The position numbers and the translations under genes are program-made. Under the pieces are notes generated by a model, which saw only the letters and a program-made list of their open reading frames with translations, did no database searches and was not told the origin of the DNA. A stretch of DNA of 17,714 nt from Bacteroidota bacterium (GTDB taxonomy: Bacteria > Bacteroidota > Bacteroidia > Bacteroidales > WCHB1-69), in NCBI GenBank assembly GCA_023413895.1, contig JAEZOU010000025.1, positions 1 through 17,714 of the forward strand. The letters are read 5' to 3'. Below are positions 8,573 through 15,692 of this stretch, in pieces; within the stretch, counting starts at the first letter, position 1, and each line of letters begins with the position of its first letter.

Positions 8573-8912
8573 TCATTTATTTGAATTAAAAGTCTATTTT
8601 TTCTATCATTTTGGATTTTTTACTGTAAATGTTTGAATAATATTTTGTTGTAAAAATTTGTTGCTTTCATTATTTTCAATTTATTCATAATATTTTGTTT
8701 GAAAAAATAGATTTAATGTATAGGTGGTTAATTTTGGGAGTATTTTGACTGTATATTTGGATATTTTGTGGAGTGTTATAGGTTAAATTAGTTTAAGCAA
8801 AAGTTCGGAATATACAGTATTTGATGGTATTTTCAGATGTTTTGAATGTTATAATGATTGTTGAAAATATGTCTTATATTTAGTAAAAGCTTTTTTGAAT
8901 AGTTTGTTGGAA
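8573..8912. other. AT-rich spacer between the two M28 genes, no gene seen
   Basis: I find no convincing gene in this stretch. It contains two imperfect copies of a TAATATTTTGTT-like segment about 50 bases apart (near 8638 and 8689), and scattered TAnnTTTG matches on the plus strand (8729-8736, 8752-8759) that lead to nothing but a 19-codon frame at 8824-8883. The composition is strongly biased to T on the plus strand. It most likely represents decayed or regulatory spacer from the duplication of the flanking genes. Confidence 0.45.
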
Positions 8913-8959
8913 ACATAAACACCAATCCATACACTAAAAGTACGGATTGGTGTTTATGT
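8913..8959. terminator. Long perfect hairpin downstream of M28 peptidase copy B
   Basis: The arms ACATAAACACCAATCC and GGATTGGTGTTTATGT pair without a mismatch over 16 bases around a 15-base loop. The loop can itself add three more pairs after one A-C mismatch. It begins 39 bases past the stop codon of the copy B gene, the place expected for its terminator. Neither strand has a good U tract after it, so it may act as a 3' end stabiliser or another structured element and not as a simple intrinsic terminator. Confidence 0.55.
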
Positions 8960-8997
8960 ATTTTGACAAGAAAATATTATATTATCTTTCGATAATT

Positions 8998-10209
8998 CTA
9001 TTTTTTGATGATTTTTTCAGTAGTTTTCTTTCCCTCAAATTCAAATTCTGCAATATAAATACCGTTCTCTAAATCGCTGATATTAAGCGAAGTTTGGCTA
9101 TTATTTGTGAAGGTAGATTTAACAATGCGCCCAGTAAGGTCGTACAGGGTAATCTGAAAACCATTTTGAGCTTCAGAAGATTGAATGTTAATGATGTTAT
9201 AAGTTGGGTTCGGATAACAACGAATTTCAAGTTTTGAATTTTCGGTAATGCTGGTAGCGTCACCTAGAGGTCCAAATGCCATTTCGTATAAAAGTGCAAA
9301 GTTCATTTGAGCAACCTCTTTGGCAAAGTTAAGGTTACAATGGATAAATAAATCCTCCTCTGTGTGGTAGTAATCTGAGAAGTAATATTCGATTGCAAAA
9401 ACCGCAGGATAACCATATTGTGCGTATGTCCAACTGTCGCTGTTTTGGCAGAGAGTGTTCTCTTCTGCGCTCGGAATAATAGGAGTAATAGAGGTAAATG
9501 TTTCACATAAGAAAGCTGCTCTTTCAGCCAATTCTACAGCGTTTTCGTACCAATGTAATGTTAATTTGTAAGGAAGTGTTTCTGGTTGATTGGCAACCAT
9601 GTCGTTGTTGAGCATTGCTAAAATTTTCTCTTGACGTTGGTATCGTTGTTCAGCATCATGGCCAGCACCGCGCAATCCAATCTCTTCAGCATCGAAGCCG
9701 ACAAAACTGAGGGTATATCTTGGTTCAAGATTGAACTGATGTATAATCCGAGCAATTTCTAACATCACTGCAACTCCAGAAGCATTGTCATCGGCGCCAG
9801 GTGCTGTTGCTTGCAATGTCCAGTAGTCATCTAAGGAGATGGCATCAAGGTGTGCACCGATAATAATTGTGCTGTCAGAACACCCCACGCCTTCAAGGCT
9901 ACCTTTTGCGTTGTAGCAGTAGCGAGAGATGGGTGGTAACCAGCCCAAATCTAAATTAAGGAAGAATGAGTCAACAACAGCATTCTCAATGCCGTAACTT
10001 TGCATACGGGCAACTACATATTCTGCAACATCTTTGTTTCCATTACCTTCGTTGCAATATCGATTGCCAAAATTTTCTAAATCTTGAATGGTTTTCCCAA
10101 TGCTATCTGCATTAAAATGAGAGAGAATTTCAACAAACTCTGGATTATATTGTGCTTGGCTTGCTATGCACATTAAAAGAATGGGAATAATGGTAAATAG
10201 CTTTTTCAT
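8998..10209 (-). CDS. Secreted M28 family zinc peptidase with T9SS sorting domain (copy B)
   Basis: A 403-residue paralogue of the neighbouring gene. Residues 1-20 are a signal peptide (MKKLFTIIPILLM, cleaved near SQAQ). The metal and catalytic residues are H120 (GAHLDAI), D140 (PGADDNASG), E175 and E176 (DAEEIG), D203 (LNNDM) and H282 (DYYHTEEDLF). The T9SS tail runs from about 325 to 403 (CYPNP, LYDLTGR, NGIYIAEF, KIIKK). Compared with copy A it has two added cysteines, C110 and C254, which could form an extra disulfide outside the cell. Only 40 bases separate it from the FKBP gene upstream, and most of that is a terminator, so its own promoter is not obvious. Likely a peptidase or aminopeptidase acting at the surface or outside the cell. 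Confidence 0.9.
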   Translation of the reverse strand: MKKLFTIIPILLMCIASQAQYNPEFVEILSHFNADSIGKTIQDLENFGNRYCNEGNGNKDVAEYVVARMQSYGIENAVVDSFFLNLDLGWLPPISRYCYNAKGSLEGVGCSDSTIIIGAHLDAISLDDYWTLQATAPGADDNASGVAVMLEIARIIHQFNLEPRYTLSFVGFDAEEIGLRGAGHDAEQRYQRQEKILAMLNNDMVANQPETLPYKLTLHWYENAVELAERAAFLCETFTSITPIIPSAEENTLCQNSDSWTYAQYGYPAVFAIEYYFSDYYHTEEDLFIHCNLNFAKEVAQMNFALLYEMAFGPLGDATSITENSKLEIRCYPNPTYNIINIQSSEAQNGFQITLYDLTGRIVKSTFTNNSQTSLNISDLENGIYIAEFEFEGKKTTEKIIKK

Positions 10210-10216
10210 TTTGTAG

Positions 10217-10243
10217 AAAAAAAGCGGCGCAAGAGCACCGCTT
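10217..10243 (-). terminator. Intrinsic terminator after the FKBP gene, just ahead of M28 copy B
   Basis: On the minus strand the arms AAGCGGTGC and GCGCCGCTT pair over nine positions with one G-T wobble and a TCTT loop, followed directly by a run of T. It starts 7 bases after the FKBP stop and the T run ends about 7 bases before the ATG of the M28 gene at 10209. It should limit read-through from the FKBP promoter into that gene. Confidence 0.85.
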
Positions 10244-10249
10244 GAGTTA

Positions 10250-10963
10250 TTACTTAGGGTTAATTTCTAAAAGTTCTACTTCAAAAATAAGGGTTGCACC
10301 AGGTTTGATTTGGTTTCCTGCACCTCTATCTCCGTATGCTAAATCAGAAGGAATGTAGAAAATAAATTTAGAACCTACAGGCATTAGTTGTACACCTTCC
10401 GTCCAACCTGGAATTACACCATTCAATGGGAAAGTAATAGGTTCGCCTCTTTGAATTGATGAATCGAAAACGGTTCCATCAATGGTAGTTCCGTGATAAT
10501 GAACTTTTACTTTGTCAGTAGCGGTTGGTTTTGCACCTGTTCCCATTGTTACTACCTTGTATTGTAAGCCTGATGCAGTTTCAACAACACCCTCTTTTTT
10601 CTTGTTTTCTTCAAGGAATAGTTTGCCGTTTGCTTTTTCAACTTCTGCTTGCGCCATTGCTTCAGCTTGCATTTTTTGTTGATGTGCTTCCACTTGTTTG
10701 TTTAAAATGTCAAAAGCATGTTGCATCTCTTGCATATTAAACATATTTTTTCCGTTAAATGCATCTTGTAAACCTTGTAGAAAAGCATTGAAATCAACGG
10801 TGATACCTGAAGCCGCAAAGCTTTCGCCAGCATTAGCACCTAAAGCATAGCTTGTTTTTTGGAGTTCTGTCATTGTCTCTTTTGTCATCTGTTCTTGTGA
10901 TTTTACAGTTGTGCTAAGTGTAATAAAGCACAAACATAATGTGAATACTAAAATTTTTTTCAT
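10250..10963 (-). CDS. Exported FKBP-type peptidyl-prolyl cis-trans isomerase (FkpA-like)
   Basis: A 237-residue protein that speeds proline isomerisation during folding of exported proteins. Residues 1-22 are a signal peptide with no lipobox, so it should be soluble in the periplasm. Residues 28-125 form the helical FKBP-N dimerisation region with a Gln/Lys/Glu-rich, probably coiled stretch (90-122). Residues 126-234 are the FKBP domain, with active-site residues Y156, F166-D167, the VIPGW block (183-187) and Y210. Length and domain order match FkpA and Mip proteins. The gene has its own promoter and terminator. The neighbouring T9SS peptidases must pass through the periplasm, so they are possible clients, but that is inference from position only. 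Confidence 0.92.
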   Translation of the reverse strand: MKKILVFTLCLCFITLSTTVKSQEQMTKETMTELQKTSYALGANAGESFAASGITVDFNAFLQGLQDAFNGKNMFNMQEMQHAFDILNKQVEAHQQKMQAEAMAQAEVEKANGKLFLEENKKKEGVVETASGLQYKVVTMGTGAKPTATDKVKVHYHGTTIDGTVFDSSIQRGEPITFPLNGVIPGWTEGVQLMPVGSKFIFYIPSDLAYGDRGAGNQIKPGATLIFEVELLEINPK

Positions 10964-10983
10964 CTTTAATTTTTTTAAGGGTG

Positions 10984-10991
10984 CAAAGATA
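10984..10991 (-). promoter_or_regulatory. Candidate -7 promoter box for the FKBP gene
   Basis: The minus strand reads TATCTTTG, an exact TAnnTTTG match ending 20 bases before the ATG at 10963. A TTTTTG lies upstream (11007-11012), but the spacing of 15 to 17 bases is shorter than the usual 19 to 21. The leader would be about 15 bases. Confidence 0.5.
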
Positions 10992-11140
10992 TATAAACTT
11001 TTCTCACAAAAACGTTTTATTGCTATTTTTCTTATTTTCTTTCTTTTTTTTGAGAGAATTTTAGACCTGATGAAATTGGATGAATTTTTAATATGTTGAT
11101 TTTGAAACTGTTGTATTTATTTTATGTAATAAAAACATTG

Positions 11141-11171
11141 TTTGTTGATATTGAAAAATAGTGTATTTTTG
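11141..11171 (+). promoter_or_regulatory. Canonical Bacteroidetes sigma-ABfr promoter of the five-gene operon
   Basis: TTTG (11141-11144), a 19-base spacer, and TATTTTTG (11164-11171) match both halves of the Bacteroidetes consensus at the right distance. The -7 box ends 18 bases before the glycosyltransferase ATG at 11190, so transcription would start near 11178 and leave a leader of about a dozen bases without a Shine-Dalgarno site. Confidence 0.75.
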
Positions 11172-11189
11172 TAGTTTAATTGCATAAAT

Positions 11190-12200
11190 ATGGTTAAACT
11201 AGCGGTTGTTATTCTGAATTGGAATGGAAAACGTTATTTGGAAACGTTTTTGATGCCTCTGCTTAAGAGTCTTCCGTCGTACGCTGAAGTAATTATCGCG
11301 GATAACAATTCTACTGACGATTCATTGATGTTTATGCAAAAGAATTACCCTTCTGTTAGGGTGATTAAAAATCCTACTAATCAAGGATTTGCAGAAGGGT
11401 ATAATACTGCTTTGAAACAAGTTGATGCAGAATTTTATTGTTTGCTAAACTCCGATATTGAAGTTTCAGAACGTTGGATAGAACCGATAGTTGAGTGTTT
11501 CGAACAAAATCCAGATATTGCTATAATTCAACCTAAGTTGTTGTCGTATAGCGAGAAGGATATGTTTGAGTATGCGGGAGCGTCAGGAGGTTTTATCGAT
11601 AAGTATGGATTTCCCTTCTGTCGCGGGCGAGTTTTTGGAGTCTTGGAAAAAGATTTGGGTCAATACGACTCGCCGATGGATGTGTTTTGGGCAACAGGTG
11701 CGGCTATGTTTGTGCGTAGCAAAGTCTATCATCGTTTGGGTGGATTAGATTCCGATTTCTTTGCCCACATGGAGGAGATTGATTTTTGTTGGCGAGTTAA
11801 AAATCAAGGATATAGGATTTGTGTTGTACCCCAATCAATAGTCTATCACGTTGGCGGAGGTACTTTGCCCAAAAATAACTCTTTTAAAACCTATCTTAAT
11901 TTTAGAAATAATCTATACTTACTTCAGAAAAATTTGCCACAAAATAGGGTGTTTATAACCTTTTTTGTGAAGTTTTTCCTAGATCAAATTGCAGCATTCT
12001 TTTTCCTATTGCAAGGGAATAGTAAAGATTTTGTTGCCGTGTATCGCGCGATGTTTCATTTTTGGAAAAATAAAAAACAGATGAAACAGAAAAGAGGCGT
12101 TATCTCTGAACAAGCATTCGCACATACTTATCCTAAATCGATAGTTTGGGCACACTACTTTTTGAGAAAAAAATATTTTGATGGGAAAAAACTATTTTAA
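11190..12200 (+). CDS. Family 2 glycosyltransferase (rhamnosyltransferase-like)
   Basis: A 336-residue GT-A fold enzyme that moves a sugar from a nucleotide donor to a cell-surface glycan or lipid acceptor at the inner face of the membrane. The N terminus shows VAVVILNWNG and D38 in IADNNSTD. N87-S88-D89 (LNSD) is the metal-binding DXD equivalent, WATGAAMFVR (167-176) is the acceptor-site block, and MEEIDFCWR (194-202) holds the likely catalytic acidic residues. This pattern is typical of WbbL-type rhamnosyltransferases, though donor and acceptor are not certain. Residues about 250-275 are hydrophobic and probably contact the membrane. It is the first gene of the operon, 12 bases before the next likely start. 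Confidence 0.9.
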   Translation: MVKLAVVILNWNGKRYLETFLMPLLKSLPSYAEVIIADNNSTDDSLMFMQKNYPSVRVIKNPTNQGFAEGYNTALKQVDAEFYCLLNSDIEVSERWIEPIVECFEQNPDIAIIQPKLLSYSEKDMFEYAGASGGFIDKYGFPFCRGRVFGVLEKDLGQYDSPMDVFWATGAAMFVRSKVYHRLGGLDSDFFAHMEEIDFCWRVKNQGYRICVVPQSIVYHVGGGTLPKNNSFKTYLNFRNNLYLLQKNLPQNRVFITFFVKFFLDQIAAFFFLLQGNSKDFVAVYRAMFHFWKNKKQMKQKRGVISEQAFAHTYPKSIVWAHYFLRKKYFDGKKLF

Positions 12201-12212
12201 AATGTGAAAGTT

Positions 12213-12998
12213 ATGACCTTAGAAAGTTTTTTTTATGCTTATTTATGGGGAATGGTAATTCTGGGTGTCGGAATTTTTATTACTTTGCAATTTATTACGC
12301 CTGCATATGGCATGACCTATAACAATCGTTGGGGAGCATCTATTTCGAGTCGTTGGGGGTGGCTAATTATGGAAACACCTGTTTTTGTAATTATGCTGAT
12401 TATTTATCTAAATTCACTACTTACAGGAGTGAAACCCTTTAATATAGTTACTTTTGTATTTCTACTGATATTTCAAACTCACTATTTACAGCGTTCTTTT
12501 ATCTTTCCAGCCCTAATGAAAGGGCAGAGTCGAATGCCGTTATCAATTATGTTTGCTGGTATTTTCTTTAATGCTAGCAATGCGTTTATTCAAGGTGGTT
12601 GGCTCTTTATGTACGCACCCTCTTATGCTTACCCAATCAGTTGGTTCTGGTCGCCACAGTTTATTATAGGTTGTCTGCTCTTTTTTATTGGAATGGTGGT
12701 TAATATTAAGTCGGATAGAATCATTAGAAAGTTAAGAAAATCACGTGATGATAATAACTATTACCTTCCACAAGGTTTTCTGTTTAAATATATTAACTCT
12801 TCAAATTATTTTGGCGAAATTATAGAGTGGATTGGCTTTGCAATCCTAACTTGGTCAATTCCTGGGTTGGTGTTTGTAATTTGGAGCATTGCCAATATCT
12901 TACCTCGTTCTAAAGCCGTTTATGAAAGATATACCCAATTTTGGGGCGAGGATTTTACGAAGTTGAATCGTTGGAAAATATTTCCGTTTATATATTAA
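12213..12998 (+). CDS. Steroid 5-alpha-reductase family membrane protein (3-oxo-5-alpha-steroid 4-dehydrogenase-like)
   Basis: A 261-residue integral membrane protein of the SRD5A/DET2 family, which uses NADPH to reduce the C4-C5 double bond of 3-oxo steroids. The frame extends to a GTG at 12204, but the ATG at 12213 gives MTLESFF and the usual family start. Family residues are kept: E54 (METPVF) and Y91 (HYLQRSF), matching human SRD5A2 E57 and Y91; N164, D168 and R175 in NIKSDRIIRKLR, matching N160, D164 and R171; N198 and E202 in NYFGEIIEW, matching N193 and E197; R232 in the final helix; and a PFIY end. Six to seven membrane segments are visible. The histidine cluster that follows the last arginine in SRD5A2 is replaced (SKAVYERY). 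The native substrate is unknown: bile-acid or host steroid intermediates are possible, as is an unrelated isoprenoid or lipid enone. Confidence 0.88.
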   Translation: MTLESFFYAYLWGMVILGVGIFITLQFITPAYGMTYNNRWGASISSRWGWLIMETPVFVIMLIIYLNSLLTGVKPFNIVTFVFLLIFQTHYLQRSFIFPALMKGQSRMPLSIMFAGIFFNASNAFIQGGWLFMYAPSYAYPISWFWSPQFIIGCLLFFIGMVVNIKSDRIIRKLRKSRDDNNYYLPQGFLFKYINSSNYFGEIIEWIGFAILTWSIPGLVFVIWSIANILPRSKAVYERYTQFWGEDFTKLNRWKIFPFIY

Positions 12999-13032
12999 GT
13001 TAATCAATCTTATGTGTAATTAAATTGTTGTT

Positions 13033-14220
13033 ATGCAGAATATTATTATACCCCTAATCTACTTAATTTCTCCCTTTGTCGTTATTTGTCTGTTCAATCG
13101 TTTTAAGATTGCGCGTAAAGTAGGAACCGTTATTTTAGCATACGCAATCGGTGTGATTATGGCTCTAACGTGGTCGTTTACTAATACAACACCTATTGAA
13201 GGCGACTCATTGTTTAAGACACAAACAATGCTTCAAAATATTACTGTGTTGATTGCTATTCCTTTAATGTTGTTTAATTCCGATTTTAAACTTTGGACGA
13301 AGTCATTGCCCAAAACCTTTAAAGCATTAATATCTGGACTATTGGGCGTTGTTGTTGCTGTTTTTGCTTCCTTTTTTATTTTTAAATTTTCAAATGTTCA
13401 AATTGAGAATATGCCTTGTGTTGCCGCAATGATGACGGGTATATATACAGGCGGAACAATGAACTATTACGCACTCGGGAAAGCATTGGCAGTTGACGAA
13501 ACTCTGATTGTTGTAGTGTTAACTTTCCAAATGTTAATTACATTCCCATTTATTATCTTCTTGACCGCTGGCGGTTTTAAGATTTTCCGAAAACTTCTTC
13601 CGTTTAAAGATGAAAATATTTCACAAATTGATACTCCGGATGCAGACAAAGTAGCTGAGGATACTTTTGAAAAATATTCAGATATGTTTACACTGAAGAA
13701 TTTCCCTAAAATGATGTTGGGATTGCTGCTTTCGTTGGGATGTTTGGCCGTTGGTGTGGGGTTGTCAATGTTGTTGACAGGAACTTTGAACGAATTGGTT
13801 GTAATTCTTACAATTACAACCTTAGCAATTGCTCTTTCTTTTGTAGATAAGATTCGTTCACTACCTAAAACTTTTGAGTTAGGAATGTTTTTTGTACTGA
13901 TTTTTAGTGTGGTAGTGGCTTCTAAATTTAATATTGCCGCTATTGATGGTTCTGTTGTAGGCTTGCTTCTTTTTGTATTATCAGTATTATTATTCGCTGT
14001 AACGATCCATCTAATTTTATGTCGAATCTTTAAAGTTGATGGTGACTTATTTACTGTGGCAATCGTTGGTATGTTATGTTCTCCACCATTTATTCCACCC
14101 ATTGTAAGTGCAATGAAGAATAAAAAAGTGTTGATTAGCGGTATTACAATAGGGTTAGTCGGCTATGCTATAGGAACATATTTGGGAGTAGGATTGGCTT
14201 ATTTCTTGAAGTTATTTTAG
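13033..14220 (+). CDS. DUF819 family polytopic membrane protein, putative transporter
   Basis: A 395-residue inner-membrane protein with ten or eleven hydrophobic segments, beginning at residues 5-21, 31-48, 67-82 and 97-117. The conserved block MMTGIYTGGTMNYYALG (133-149) marks the DUF819 family. A charged cytoplasmic loop (about 186-225, rich in Asp, Glu and Lys) divides the protein into two halves, which look like related bundles of helices, as in many secondary carriers. No biochemical role is established for the family as far as I know, so transport is inferred from topology. The gene lies 34 bases after the steroid-reductase-like gene and 14 bases before the outer-membrane protein gene. 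Confidence 0.88.
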   Translation: MQNIIIPLIYLISPFVVICLFNRFKIARKVGTVILAYAIGVIMALTWSFTNTTPIEGDSLFKTQTMLQNITVLIAIPLMLFNSDFKLWTKSLPKTFKALISGLLGVVVAVFASFFIFKFSNVQIENMPCVAAMMTGIYTGGTMNYYALGKALAVDETLIVVVLTFQMLITFPFIIFLTAGGFKIFRKLLPFKDENISQIDTPDADKVAEDTFEKYSDMFTLKNFPKMMLGLLLSLGCLAVGVGLSMLLTGTLNELVVILTITTLAIALSFVDKIRSLPKTFELGMFFVLIFSVVVASKFNIAAIDGSVVGLLLFVLSVLLFAVTIHLILCRIFKVDGDLFTVAIVGMLCSPPFIPPIVSAMKNKKVLISGITIGLVGYAIGTYLGVGLAYFLKLF

Positions 14221-14234
14221 TTATTTTTGATTTT

Positions 14235-15662
14235 ATGAATATGAAAAAAAATCTTCTTTTTTTCTTGATGCTGAATTTATTAGGATTTTCAGTATATGCT
14301 CTTGATGTGAATAATGAATTTGATAAAAAACCCAAGAGAGAAAAAGATACATCTGGTGTGAAAAAAGGTTGGAATTTTGGAATTCTTCCTAGTGTTGCCT
14401 TTGATGCAGATTTAGGATTTCAATTTGGAGCATTAAGTAATATTTTTTATTATGGTGATGGTTCTACTTATCCCGAATATCTCCATTCTTTATATGTAGA
14501 AATGGCTTATACTACAAAACGTTATGGGATTTTTCGATTCAACTATGATTCAAAATATCTAATTCCTAAACATCGTTTTTCATTTGATGCTACCTATCTA
14601 CCCGATGCAATGTGTGATTTCTATGGTTTTAATGGTTATCCTTCTGTTTTTAATGATAATTGGAGAAATTCTAAAAAATATGGTGTGGAAGAGGGATATA
14701 AATCTCGAGCTTTTTACAAGTTCAAACGAGATCTTTTGCGTGTAGCTGCAGATATTCAAGGAACTATCCATAAAAATTGGAAGTGGAGTGCTGGTGCAGG
14801 ATTTTTGGGGTATTGGGCTGACCAAGTAAATTTGAATATGCTCAATAAGAATAAAGATGAAGAAAATCGTTTGCCTGATATTCCAGGTCTTTACGAGAAA
14901 TATGTGCATTGGAAATTGATAGATCAAGCGGAAGCTAAAGGTGGTATGCATCCATACGTGCGCGCAGGATTTGTATATGATAGTCGTAATAAATTGACTA
15001 ACGCCTCAAAAGGAATTTATTCCGATCTGTTTTTGACCTATACAGCTGCTTTTGGTGAACAAAAAGCGTACAATAATTTGAAACTAAATTTTGTGTTTCA
15101 GCACTATGTTCCTGTATATAAAGATTATATAACTTTTGCCTATCGTGCAGGGGTTCAAACATTGTTAGCAGGGGAGAGTCCTTTTTATATGGATAGCTAT
15201 TTGAATACATTATATATTCAACGTGTTATGTATGAGGCTGTTGGTGGTGCAAATTCAATTCGTGGAATTTTGCGAAATCGTGTACTTGCTGATGGTTTTG
15301 GTTATGCCAATGTGGAATTTCGTTTTAAAGTATGGAAATTTGATATTGGAAGACAACATTTTTACCTCGGATTTAATCCGTTTGTAGATATGGGGTTAGT
15401 ACTACAACCTAATGAATTAGATGAAAACTTGGTGAAGGAGAATATCGAACTATATGATCCTTCATTTGATATGTCAGAATTAGATTCATATTTCAGCTTT
15501 GGTTCAAAGTCGGTTTATCTACCGCACTTTTCTGCAGGTGTTGGTGCAAAAATTGCTATGAATGAAAATTTTGTACTTTCTGTAGATTGGGCTATGCCAT
15601 TCAAACCTGCAGATGGAGCTAGTAAAGCGAATTTCTACATAAAAATGGGATATCTCTTCTAA
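14235..15662 (+). CDS. Omp85/BamA-like outer-membrane beta-barrel protein without POTRA domains
   Basis: A 475-residue exported barrel. A signal peptide covers residues 1-22 (cleaved near VYA); an in-frame ATG at 14241 is an equally possible start. The mature protein begins with a basic linker (about 25-45) and then shows alternating amphipathic strands rich in Tyr, Phe and Gly. GGANSIRG (337-344) followed by GYANVEFRF is the counterpart of the conserved VRGY segment inside Omp85 barrels, and the end, YIKMGYLF, has the terminal aromatic residue of outer-membrane strands. The usual POTRA repeats are absent, so it is unlikely to be BamA itself. It fits the bacterial surface antigen family, where members have barrel or partner-secretion roles that are often unknown. 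Confidence 0.82.
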   Translation: MNMKKNLLFFLMLNLLGFSVYALDVNNEFDKKPKREKDTSGVKKGWNFGILPSVAFDADLGFQFGALSNIFYYGDGSTYPEYLHSLYVEMAYTTKRYGIFRFNYDSKYLIPKHRFSFDATYLPDAMCDFYGFNGYPSVFNDNWRNSKKYGVEEGYKSRAFYKFKRDLLRVAADIQGTIHKNWKWSAGAGFLGYWADQVNLNMLNKNKDEENRLPDIPGLYEKYVHWKLIDQAEAKGGMHPYVRAGFVYDSRNKLTNASKGIYSDLFLTYTAAFGEQKAYNNLKLNFVFQHYVPVYKDYITFAYRAGVQTLLAGESPFYMDSYLNTLYIQRVMYEAVGGANSIRGILRNRVLADGFGYANVEFRFKVWKFDIGRQHFYLGFNPFVDMGLVLQPNELDENLVKENIELYDPSFDMSELDSYFSFGSKSVYLPHFSAGVGAKIAMNENFVLSVDWAMPFKPADGASKANFYIKMGYLF

Positions 15663-15692
15663 AATGTAAATTAATATTCTATAGAATTGATT

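Noticed and set aside
8824..8883. A 19-codon plus-strand frame (MVFSDVLNVIMIVENMSYI) after two TAnnTTTG matches and before the long hairpin
   Set aside because: It could be a small protein or RNA, but short frames and such boxes are common by chance in AT-rich spacer, and there is no ribosome site or -33 element at the right distance.
12204..12212. GTG start that would lengthen the steroid-reductase-like protein by three residues
   Set aside because: The ATG at 12213 better fits the N termini I recall for the family, although the GTG cannot be strictly excluded.
13467..14102. A 211-codon open frame on the minus strand opposite the DUF819 gene
   Set aside because: It lies wholly inside a well-supported membrane protein gene, and its Lys, Asn, Thr and Ser-rich product with no recognisable motif is what the antisense of hydrophobic codons gives.
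14222..14229. TATTTTTG, an exact -7 box just before the outer-membrane protein gene
   Set aside because: It ends only 5 bases before the ATG and has no TTTG at 19 to 21 bases upstream. The gene is better explained as part of the operon.
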